From Labilibaculum sp032125735 (GTDB lineage Bacteria > Bacteroidota > Bacteroidia > Bacteroidales > Marinifilaceae), in the NCBI GenBank assembly GCA_032125735.1, contig JAQBBZ010000373.1, forward strand, positions 1 through 11,453: a stretch of DNA of 11,453 bases, in the 5' to 3' direction. The notes under the pieces were generated by a model that was not told where the DNA came from, did not search any database, and worked only from the letters and a program-made list of their open reading frames with translations. Every line of letters begins with the position of its first letter. Position 1 is the first letter of the stretch. Shown here piece after piece: positions 6,416-11,453 of the stretch. The position numbers were made by a program, and so were the translations under genes.

Positions 6416-7144
6416 ATGGCTTATTTAGTATTCCCGAAATCCGATTTAAATCGGTTAAAGACCTTGAAAGGTTCCATTGCAACTTCAAAAAGAGATGCAG
6501 AATTTGGAACCAGTTTTATTCCTGCCAAGTTGCTGCGCGAGGCAGAAGAGCTGAGGTTGAAATTTCAGACTGTTTACGACCTGAGTAATTCCAGCCTATC
6601 GGCCAGACTGAAAGAGGTACGGGAGAAAAATGAAAGTTTTGTTGAGCTGAATGTTTTGGTGCGTGACTTTTTTGAAGGTTTAAAAAGAAGAACCCACCGA
6701 ATGGATCATCCGGCAGAAGTATTTCGTTTCTACAACATTACTCTTGATGGTGAATTACCCCCTTTCAGTAAAGATCAGGATTTGGTTGCAGCTGCTGAAA
6801 ACATTCTTTTGGGAGAGCAAAAAGCGCTTGAAGCAGGGTATCCGGCTATGGGCAATCCTTCGGCCGAGGACGTTGCTTTGGCTTTAGAGTCTGCCAAAAA
6901 GGAATTCGGCGAAATTACTCCTGCCGATCGTGCTGTAAATAAGGTGCAGAAAGATTTGGCCGAAGTTCGCGAACCAGTGGATGAAATAATTAGGGAAATT
7001 GCGGCTAACATACAATTCTCGATGAGAAACGAGACAGCGTCGAATGTTCGCAGATTTATGAGAACCTATGGTTTCGAATACCGATACCTGCAGGGAGAAC
7101 CAGTGGATGAAGAACTGGTAGCCAATGAGACTGCTGAAAATTAG
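6416..7144 (+). CDS. helical protein of unknown function, 242 residues
   Basis: I do not recognise this family. The product is charged and soluble with no signal peptide or membrane segment. Long amphipathic helices are likely at about 38-60 (KLLREAEELRLKFQTVYDL) and 60-95 (LSARLKEVREKNESFVELN), with further helices at about 124-140, 150-166 and 170-203. A central segment HPAEVFRFYNITLDGELPPF (98-117) looks ordered and conserved-like. The end has NETASNVRRFMRTYGFEYRYLQGEPVDEE (about 207-235), with several aromatic and arginine residues. Base composition and codon use look like ordinary core genes of this window (many GAA, AAA, GCT), unlike the array upstream. It is monocistronic; repeat copy R1 with a terminator follows. 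Structural or nucleic-acid-binding roles are possible but not shown. Confidence 0.82.
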   Translation: MAYLVFPKSDLNRLKTLKGSIATSKRDAEFGTSFIPAKLLREAEELRLKFQTVYDLSNSSLSARLKEVREKNESFVELNVLVRDFFEGLKRRTHRMDHPAEVFRFYNITLDGELPPFSKDQDLVAAAENILLGEQKALEAGYPAMGNPSAEDVALALESAKKEFGEITPADRAVNKVQKDLAEVREPVDEIIREIAANIQFSMRNETASNVRRFMRTYGFEYRYLQGEPVDEELVANETAEN

Positions 7145-7165
7145 TTGCTCGACAAGTATTTTACC

Positions 7166-7253
7166 CCGTCAGTGGTCGATCCAGATGTATCGGGACTGAC
7201 GGCGGTTCCAGTAAGTCACAAAGCGCCGTCAGGGTAAAAAAAACCGCTGACGG
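7166..7253. repeat. four alternating palindromic segments with mutually exclusive pairings
   Basis: CCGTCAGT (7166-7173), ACTGACGGCG (7195-7204), CGCCGTCAG (7224-7232) and CTGACGG (7247-7253) alternate in orientation. Segment 1 pairs with 2 over 8 bp, 2 with 3 over 9 perfect bp, and 3 with 4 over 7 bp, so the stems compete. This is the layout of a BIME-like repeat pair or of an attenuator. Confidence 0.75.
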
Positions 7254-7269
7254 GCTTGGGAATAATGAG

Positions 7270-7298
7270 AAAAGCCACCTCTGGGGTGGCTTTTTTGT
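7270..7298. terminator. bidirectional terminator between convergent genes
   Basis: AGCCACC (7273-7279) pairs with GGTGGCT (7285-7291), extended by A-T pairs to AAAAGCCACC/GGTGGCTTTT. TTTTTTGTTTTT follows on +, and TTTTCTCATTATT on -. It can end both the 242-residue gene and the HEPN-like gene. Confidence 0.9.
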
Positions 7299-7368
7299 TT
7301 TTATGTGCTAAACTTTCAAACTGCTCATCAACGCCCATGATAATTTGGCTTTTATCCGCAACTGGATT

Positions 7369-8115
7369 TTATGTCCATCTAGTTTTAAAAGAATCAATCA
7401 ATTTATCTAGGATCGATGAAAACTTGTCCTCATTAACACGTTCTATCTTTTCCAGTTTCTTGAGGACTTTGCTAGTTTGTTTCCAGATTTGAATCATTTC
7501 TGAAATCTTTGGATTTAAAGCCATTGCATTATCAGGAGTGTAGTGTACTGTTTTATTGCGGAGACTGAATAAATTCACTATTTCATTTAAATGTATTTTA
7601 TTAGATTTAAGTTCGTCCTTAAAAATGAAAATCATTCTTTCCATAACTTTAGCTATAGATATTCTCGAATAACTAAAATCATCAATTAAATTTGAATGTT
7701 TCAAAAACAATAAATGCCTATTTATTATAATTTCGATGAAAAAACCGAAATTATTTAGGTGTCCAAGCATCTCAATTGATTTTATTGTATGATCGTGACC
7801 AAAATTATGGCTTTTATTTTTTGATAAAGTTTGAGCATTACTCCAAGCAGTGGATAGAGCTCCAATTGTTTCTTCTGTTAATACATCAGGAATATCTGCT
7901 TGTAGAAGTTCAACTGGATTATGAGGCAAATCTAAGTTTTCATAAATTTGTCGATCTTTTGCTGTTGGATTAATAGCTTCTATTTGATTTGAAAAAATAT
8001 ATGATGCTAATTCAGTCGTTAATGCTTCATTTATATAATGAAATGATTCATGCAAATAAAAATTAGCTCCCTCAGCTAATTTTGAATATGTATTAATATC
8101 GTGTCTCTGTTTCAT
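7369..8115 (-). CDS. HEPN-like protein, possible RNase or abortive-infection effector
   Basis: A longer frame reaches back to a TTG at 8178, inside repeat R2, but the ATG at 8115 is preferred because it leaves the repeat outside the gene and follows an AAAAATAAA leader. The product is 248 residues, helical and soluble. Residues 181-195 read NLFSLRNKTVHYTPD: R186-x4-H191 is the catalytic R-x4-6-H motif of HEPN RNases, in the usual setting of a hydrophobic helix followed by RN-x-x-x-H. A long helical segment with EIIINRHLLFLKH (128-140) and RISIAKVMERMIFIFKDEL (151-169) precedes it, as in many HEPN domains. The N-terminal part (1-110) is not recognised. The gene is visibly more AT-rich than its neighbours, suggesting transfer. 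No antitoxin (such as an MNT nucleotidyltransferase) is adjacent, so a toxin-antitoxin pair is not supported. Confidence 0.65.
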   Translation of the reverse strand: MKQRHDINTYSKLAEGANFYLHESFHYINEALTTELASYIFSNQIEAINPTAKDRQIYENLDLPHNPVELLQADIPDVLTEETIGALSTAWSNAQTLSKNKSHNFGHDHTIKSIEMLGHLNNFGFFIEIIINRHLLFLKHSNLIDDFSYSRISIAKVMERMIFIFKDELKSNKIHLNEIVNLFSLRNKTVHYTPDNAMALNPKISEMIQIWKQTSKVLKKLEKIERVNEDKFSSILDKLIDSFKTRWT

Positions 8116-8160
8116 TTTATTTTTCTGCTTATTTTTAACGTAAAAGTGTTTTATCCTTTC

Positions 8161-8463
8161 GTTTTTTAAAATTAACAAAACATTATTTAGAACACTGATT
8201 TTACTTCTCAGAATAGTTCCAAATAAAGGATAAATAGAATGGCTACTATTTTGAAGGTGTTAGAGAGGTGGGCGAGAACTTACCGTTAAGCCAGGTGATA
8301 TGATAGTTTTTATTACCCCAAATCCCTAAAGGGGCTTAAAGTACGGCCGATTCAAAAGGTCCCCTTTAGGGGATTTAGGGGTGGTTTCGAATTGGAAGAA
8401 GTTGCAGTATGAAATTAAAGCGCCGTCAGGGTAAAAAACCGCTTACTGGCTGAGGGAGATGAT
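8161..8463. repeat. composite intergenic repeat, copy R2, interrupted
   Basis: The AT-rich module 8161-8233 matches 9691-9763 in about 63 of 73 positions without gaps, including a shared GTTCCAAATAAAGGATAA end. A middle module follows (GGTGTTAGAGAGGTGGGCGAGAACT as two halves, about 8256-8280), shared with R4. The CCGTCAG module is at 8416-8463, where only part of the stem is kept and the terminator stem is lost after GGGAGATGA. About 130 extra bases lie between the middle and CCGTCAG modules, including a CCCCTAAA palindrome. The copy lies between the HEPN-like gene start and the oxidoreductase stop. Confidence 0.8.
8315..8382. repeat. CCCCTAAA-type palindromic repeat (REP-like) inside copy R2
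   Basis: Left arm ACCCCAAATCCCTAAAGGGG (8315-8334) and right arm CCCCTTTAGGGGATTTAGGGGT (8361-8382) are inverted repeats differing by two single-base gaps; about 26 nt separate them. Each arm is itself nearly palindromic around CCCTAAAGGG / CCCCTTTAGGGG. The sequence type is a frequent dispersed intergenic repeat in Bacteroidota genomes. Confidence 0.85.
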
Positions 8464-8518
8464 ACCCCGTATGCGGTCGCAGATCCCTTCAGGTGAATTG
8501 GTCTGTTAATCTGGCTTT

Positions 8519-9493
8519 TCACCCTTTAAGTATTTGATCCATAATCCAGGCGGTGTGTGCTGCACTTTGGCCTGTTGAGGGATGTGTACCATTGCCATCT
8601 AAATGTTCCTTCATGTTTTTTACATGATAGAGCTGAATGTTTTCCGGATTTTCGATGAATAACTCAGTCTTGCCTTTTGAACATGTAAGCTGCAAGGGGA
8701 TTTCGTCGAAAACAGAGAATTCAATTTTCCCTTTACTGCCATAAATTTCTACACAATCTTCGCGGCCATCACAGCCAAAATTCCAACTTCCCGAACCAGT
8801 CACGCCACTTTCGTGTATCCAGCATGCTGTAACTGCATCTTTTGAAGAATACAAATCTTGTTGGTTTAGGCTTAGCCCGGTAGCAGTTTTAATATTGCCA
8901 AGCAAAAAACAAAAAAGGTCGAGTCCATGGCTGGCCAGATCATCGAAGTAGCCACCCGCTGCTATTTTAGAGTCGGTTCTCCAGTTGTATTGTCTGGACA
9001 AATCAAGCTCATTGGCCGACTTGCTTAAGTGCCATCTGATATGTCTGGGATCGCCAATAATACCTTCATCCAACCAATCTTTTACCTGTTTAAAACGAGG
9101 CAATGATCTACGGTAATAGGCTACAAACAAAGGCAATTGCTTCTGATTAAATGCATCGCAAATATCCAGGCAATCCTGAGCATTAGGTGCCATAGGTTTT
9201 TCAATGCAGCAAATTTTTCCGGCTTCAGCAACTTTCAATGCATAGTATTTGTGCGAATCGGGCGGGGTGGCAATATAAATGGCATCAATCTCAATGTCTT
9301 GAATAATTGCATCGGCATTGGTGTCGTATTTTTCAATGCCATGTCGGGAGGCATAATCTTTCAGCTTGGCTTTATCACGTCTCATTACAGCTTTCAGCTC
9401 AAAGCCTTCCGTTTTCTGATAAGCCGGTCCGCTTTTTATCTCAGTAACTTTTCCACAGCCAATAATTCCCCAACGAATATTCTTTTCACTCAT
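8519..9493 (-). CDS. Gfo/Idh/MocA-family NAD(P)-dependent oxidoreductase
   Basis: The ATG at 9493 is chosen over an in-frame GTG at 9520 because AAGGAAAG, a Shine-Dalgarno-like sequence, lies just before it; the product is 324 residues. The Rossmann fold opens with GIIGCGKV (9-16); ATPP (75-78) and EKP (98-100) are the family's cofactor and catalytic motifs, the lysine K99 being the usual catalytic residue. The C-terminal sheet domain has GGYFDDLASHGLDL (180-193) with H189, then YGSKGKIEF (251-259) and a closing GxHPSTGxSAAHTAWIMD (302-319). Length and motif order fit the family. Members oxidise or reduce sugars, inositols and related compounds in the cytoplasm; the substrate cannot be told. 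No sugar-utilisation genes are adjacent, so it stands alone. No clear terminator was found downstream. Confidence 0.93.
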   Translation of the reverse strand: MSEKNIRWGIIGCGKVTEIKSGPAYQKTEGFELKAVMRRDKAKLKDYASRHGIEKYDTNADAIIQDIEIDAIYIATPPDSHKYYALKVAEAGKICCIEKPMAPNAQDCLDICDAFNQKQLPLFVAYYRRSLPRFKQVKDWLDEGIIGDPRHIRWHLSKSANELDLSRQYNWRTDSKIAAGGYFDDLASHGLDLFCFLLGNIKTATGLSLNQQDLYSSKDAVTACWIHESGVTGSGSWNFGCDGREDCVEIYGSKGKIEFSVFDEIPLQLTCSKGKTELFIENPENIQLYHVKNMKEHLDGNGTHPSTGQSAAHTAWIMDQILKG

Positions 9494-9690
9494 TTCTTTC
9501 CTTTTTAGCTTTTTATTCACTTATTTTTTCGACAGCACGAGTATATCTAATTGAGTGTTATTTCGGTGCTTTAAAAATTCCATTACCTTTTAATACACAC
9601 TTAACTTCCTTTGCAGTAAATTTGAAGCAATCACGATATCAGATGACTTATCTGGGAATGTCAAATCAAAGTAAAAATGTATTATTCTTT
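9494..9690. other. upstream region of the oxidoreductase gene
   Basis: AT-rich non-coding sequence that must hold the minus-strand promoter of the oxidoreductase. No convincing TTG/TAnnTTTG pair was found on the minus strand, and no RNA gene was recognised. Confidence 0.4.
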
Positions 9691-9914
9691 AGTTTTTAAA
9701 GTTAAAAAAACATTATTTACAAGACTATTTTTACTTCTCGGAATTGTTCCAAATAAAGGATAAGAAAAGATATTGGTAAGTATTTTAGGTGTTGGTGGTT
9801 CTTCCTTAAAGCGCCGTCAGGGTAAAAATACCGTGACGGGCTGGGGGAGATAAGAAAAGCCACCTGTGGGGTGGCTTGGATGTGTTTCTTTTTGTGCTAA
9901 ATTTTAAATTTGCT
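9691..9914. repeat. composite intergenic repeat, copy R3 (most complete)
   Basis: The copy has all modules in order: AT-rich module (9691-9763), a middle module with AAAAGATATTGGTAAG (9765-9780) and TTTTAGGTGTTGGTGG (9783-9798), CCGTCAG stem (9808-9845), terminator stem (9855-9877) and tail (9893-9914). AAAGATATTGG is also in R4 (10471-10481), and AAAGCGCCGTCAGGGTAAAA is exact in R1, R2 and R3. It ends 28 nt before the stop of the 107-residue gene and lies within the 448-nt gap upstream of the oxidoreductase. Confidence 0.82.
9857..9877 (-). terminator. terminator of the 107-residue gene (within R3)
   Basis: AAGCCACC (9857-9864) pairs with GGTGGCTT (9870-9877) around a 5-nt loop. On the minus strand TTCTTATC follows the arm, giving a short T run. 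On the + strand GGATGTG follows, so it works for the minus strand only. Confidence 0.75.
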
Positions 9915-9941
9915 TGTGACTGTATCTTGGTAAAAGGCTGT

Positions 9942-10265
9942 CTACTTATTCAAAATTTTATCAGCAATTATCTTCGCATCCAGGCAATATTTATCATCAC
10001 CCTCTAATTTCCATTCGCCAGTTTTTTCAATGTAAAATTTAACTGTTTTCTCCACAACTTCTGAATAACCACCATACGATGTTAACATATTTTGCACCTC
10101 TTCAATATAGTCACTCCTGCTAAATTCATCTTTTAACACCAAACTCCACAGTTTATTTATACGTTTAGATTTCTCTTTGTAATTTGGGTTTATCGTTTTG
10201 TAAGCCATTAAAAAAAGAGAAAGCGCTTTCGCTTCTGGTGATGGTTTTTCTATTTCTTTTGTCAT
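9942..10265 (-). CDS. hypothetical protein, 107 residues
   Basis: I do not recognise a family. The product starts MTKEIEKPSPEAKALSLFLM and is short, charged and mostly helical: helices are likely at about 9-24, 31-47, 50-64, 66-82 and 95-106. YKTINPNYKEKSKRINKLW (22-40) is lysine-rich. VEKTVKFYIEKTGEWKLEGDDKYCLDAKIIADKIL (71-105) includes a single cysteine. No signal peptide or membrane segment was seen. The ATG at 10265 follows AACAAAGAGT, with a weak GAG that may act as a ribosome site. It is monocistronic, between repeat copies R3 and R4. It may be a cargo gene of this repeat-rich region; that is inferred from position only. Confidence 0.75.
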   Translation of the reverse strand: MTKEIEKPSPEAKALSLFLMAYKTINPNYKEKSKRINKLWSLVLKDEFSRSDYIEEVQNMLTSYGGYSEVVEKTVKFYIEKTGEWKLEGDDKYCLDAKIIADKILNK

Positions 10266-10457
10266 ACTCTTTGTTATGTATTAAAATAAGTAGCTAAATA
10301 TAATTTAATATTATCATTCGATTCTATTCCCATTGGTTTTTTCACACGACGCACTACTTCTTTGTATGTTTATTGGTGCGCTTTTTCCTACCTATAGGAA
10401 TGAGTCGTTCTCATTTTTATTCGAGTTCGAAAGTAGCCATCTTTCCTTCATGTTGCA
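10266..10457. other. intergenic spacer upstream of the 107-residue gene
   Basis: No coding frame was supported. CGCAC (10350-10354) and GTGCG (10376-10380) with a following CTTTTT, and TTCCTA (10385-10390) with TAGGAA (10395-10400), are small hairpins; no + strand gene precedes them. A minus-strand promoter must lie here, but none matches well. Confidence 0.35.
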
Positions 10458-10641
10458 ATAAATCAAATGGAAAGATATTGGCAACCGTTTTAGATGTTGG
10501 TGAGGTGAGCGAGAACTAATACCTCAAACCCGGCCCTTTTGCTATTGGTGAAAGGGTAATGTTTACAGCCCAGTCAGGGTGAAAAAACTGCTGAAGGGCT
10601 GTGGAAGATGAGAAAAGCCAGCTGTGAGGTGGCTTTTTTTG
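10458..10641. repeat. composite intergenic repeat, copy R4 (most diverged)
   Basis: AAAGATATTGG (10471-10481), TTTTAGATGTTGGTGAGGTG (10488-10507) and GCGAGAACT (10509-10517) match the middle module of R2 and R3. The stem module is CAGCCC (10566-10571) / GGGCTG (10596-10601) with inner CAG/CTG pairs, where R1 has CCGTCAG/CTGACGG: the sequence differs but pairing is partly kept. A small extra hairpin, CCCTTT (10534-10539) / AAAGGG (10551-10556), lies between. The terminator stem closes the copy at 10613-10640. Confidence 0.75.
10613..10640 (-). terminator. terminator downstream of rsgA (within R4)
   Basis: AAAAGCCA (10613-10620) pairs with TGGCTTTT (10630-10637), with one mismatch nearer the loop. 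On the minus strand TTTTCTC ends the stem; on the + strand seven T follow. It lies 20 nt after the second stop of the rsgA frame (10660), the distance expected if that stop is the ancestral one. Confidence 0.75.
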
Positions 10642-10659
10642 TCAGTATCAGGATACTGC

Positions 10660-10749
10660 TTAGAACTTATCGTTTTTTCTTTGTTTTTTTACATTTTTGA
10701 CCATCTTGCCAAAGCTTTTATCTTTGTTTTTCTTTTCCTGCACAGTCGA
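10660..10749 (-). pseudogene. rsgA: detached C-terminal tail of rsgA after an in-frame stop
   Basis: Directly after the TAA at 10750-10752 the same frame stays open for 29 codons and stops with TAA at 10660-10662. It reads STVQEKKNKDKSFGKMVKNV followed by KKQRKNDKF. Basic K-D-K-x-F-G-K-M-x-K tails of this kind end many RsgA proteins, as I recall the family. One base change in the TAA (for example from GAA) would restore a single frame. A recent nonsense mutation or a sequencing error would explain it. Confidence 0.6.
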
Positions 10750-11453
10750 TTAAAAATGTGTTTTTTCCCGATGCATTTTTTGAAAGTTCGCATACGAGTT
10801 GGGATCAATTTCACCATTTTCAACAGCCTCTATAATGGCACAGCCTTTTTCGTGCTGGTGGGTGCAGTCTTTAAATCTGCAATTTTCCGCATATTCCATA
10901 ATGCCATCGAACGTCATTTCTAAACCACTTGCCGTATCTGTGATTCCAACTTCCCGCATCCCAGGATTATCGATTAAAATCCCGCCATTTTCAAGCACGA
11001 TTAATTCCCTGTGGCTGGTAATGTGCTTCCCTCTGTCGATACTTTCGCTGATCGCTCCCGTACTCATCAGTTCCTTACCGCTTAGCTTGTTTAGCAGTGT
11101 CGATTTTCCCACACCCGAGGAACCAAGCAAACAATAGGTTTTGCCCGTATTTATGAGTGCTGCTAATTGATCCAATCCAGCATCCGATTCATTACTGATG
11201 GCAATTACAGGAACATCTTTAATTCGTTCTGCAATCTGATTTAGAAGTGTTTCTAGGTCAGAATCAGAAATTAAATCAATTTTACTAAGTAGGATGATTG
11301 GCTCTACATTAGAGGCATTGCAAATTGTCAAATACCGTTCTAATCTGTTGATATTAAAATCCCGGTTAACGGACTGTACAATTAAGCCGTAATCGATATT
11401 TACTGCTATTATTTGTATCTGTCCTGATTTGCCAACGGCCTGTCGTTCAATTA
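10750..11453 (-). CDS. rsgA: ribosome small-subunit-dependent GTPase RsgA, C-terminal part
   Basis: The frame runs off the right edge; the visible 234 codons include the true continuation of an apparent TTG start at 11331, since upstream codons read IDYGLIVQSVNRDFNINRLE and then RYLTICNASN, typical of RsgA. The GTPase is circularly permuted: G4 (SKID, with S in place of N) comes first, then G1 GSSGVGKST, the switch stretch and G3 DNPGMRE. The zinc site C-x4-C-x-H-x5-C (CRFKDCTHQHEKGC) follows, then the final helix NSYANFQKMHREKTHF. RsgA helps mature the 30S subunit, releasing assembly factors on GTP hydrolysis. The N-terminal OB domain lies outside the window. The stop at 10750 appears premature because the frame continues for 29 more codons with tail-like sequence. 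The core domains before it are intact, so activity may persist. Confidence 0.93.
   Translation of the reverse strand, partial: IERQAVGKSGQIQIIAVNIDYGLIVQSVNRDFNINRLERYLTICNASNVEPIILLSKIDLISDSDLETLLNQIAERIKDVPVIAISNESDAGLDQLAALINTGKTYCLLGSSGVGKSTLLNKLSGKELMSTGAISESIDRGKHITSHRELIVLENGGILIDNPGMREVGITDTASGLEMTFDGIMEYAENCRFKDCTHQHEKGCAIIEAVENGEIDPNSYANFQKMHREKTHF

Larger units (their letters stand above)
7155..7325. repeat. composite intergenic repeat, copy R1
   Basis: This copy holds a CCGTCAG-stem module (AAAGCGCCGTCAGGGTAAAA beginning at 7221, closing near 7256), a terminator stem (7270-7296) and a tail (TGTGCTAAACTTTCAAACTGCT as two halves, 7304-7325) that matches copy R3 in 18 of 22 positions. 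The AGC/GCT outer pairs and CCGTCAG/CTGACGG inner pairs make a 10-bp stem with one bulge. It lies between the convergent 242-residue and HEPN-like genes. The AT-rich 5' module of R2 and R3 is missing here. Confidence 0.8.

Noticed and set aside
7256..7492. 78-residue + strand frame over the R1 repeat and the end of the HEPN-like gene
   Set aside because: It runs through a terminator and the antisense of a better gene; no coding support.
8116..8178. Extension of the HEPN-like gene to a TTG at 8178
   Set aside because: It reaches into the repeat module shared with 9691-9763; the ATG at 8115 is a better start.
9494..9520. GTG start of the oxidoreductase at 9520
   Set aside because: The ATG at 9493 has a Shine-Dalgarno-like AAGGAAAG just upstream, and the family normally starts only a few residues before the Rossmann motif.
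7369..10265. Toxin-antitoxin pair formed by the HEPN-like and 107-residue genes
   Set aside because: They are separated by the oxidoreductase and two repeat copies, and the small protein shows no antitoxin features.
7155..10641. Integron cassette array with attC sites
   Set aside because: The repeats lie 3' of same-direction genes, which is suggestive, but I found no paired GTTRRRY/RYYYAAC ends and no integrase in the window.
10624..11137. Plus-strand frames opposite rsgA
   Set aside because: They are antisense to a well-recognised GTPase and show no family features.
11329..11331. TTG at 11331 as the start of a short GTPase
   Set aside because: The frame continues upstream to the window edge with clear RsgA sequence, so the gene is cut by the window and does not start there.

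Overview
The window looks like a chromosomal segment of a Bacteroidota bacterium, probably a marine member of the Marinilabiliales or Flavobacteriia type. This is inferred from the low GC content, the AT-rich translation starts with weak Shine-Dalgarno sequences, signal peptides ending in A-Q, an OmpA/PorT-like barrel protein, a Bacteroidota-style Gre-like protein, and CCCCTAAA-type palindromic repeats. No rRNA, tRNA, transposase, integrase or CRISPR array was seen.

Layout. 1-1699 (+): the end of an operon with an RND efflux permease (C-terminal part only), a small PII-like protein and a DUF2892-type two-helix membrane protein, closed by a clear terminator. 1841-2671 (+): a monocistronic SEC-C zinc-motif protein with its own terminator. 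2728-3300 (-): a small outer-membrane beta-barrel protein. 3458-3919 (+): a GreA/GreB-like RNA polymerase-binding protein. It converges on a secreted protein of unknown function at 4154-5737 (-), with two terminator hairpins between them.

5738-7144 (+): an odd stretch. A promoter-like sequence precedes a short ORF made almost entirely of a 42-bp tandem repeat (14-residue units). A helical protein of unknown function (6416-7144) follows.

7145-11453: four minus-strand genes: a HEPN-like protein, a Gfo/Idh/MocA oxidoreductase, a 107-residue unknown, and the C-terminal part of the ribosome-assembly GTPase RsgA. The 3' flank of every one carries a copy of the same composite intergenic repeat: an AT-rich module, a middle module, a CCGTCAG stem, and in three copies a terminator stem of the AGCCACC/GGTGGCT type. 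One copy is interrupted by a CCCCTAAA palindrome. The rsgA reading frame has an in-frame TAA, and after it a further 29 codons that look like the usual basic C-terminal tail, so a recent nonsense change is likely.

Apart from the RND operon, the genes seem to be separate transcription units. The most unusual features are the 42-bp coding-like array, the junction repeats with alternative pairing, the HEPN-like gene and the interrupted rsgA tail. No complete new multi-gene system could be shown from sequence alone.
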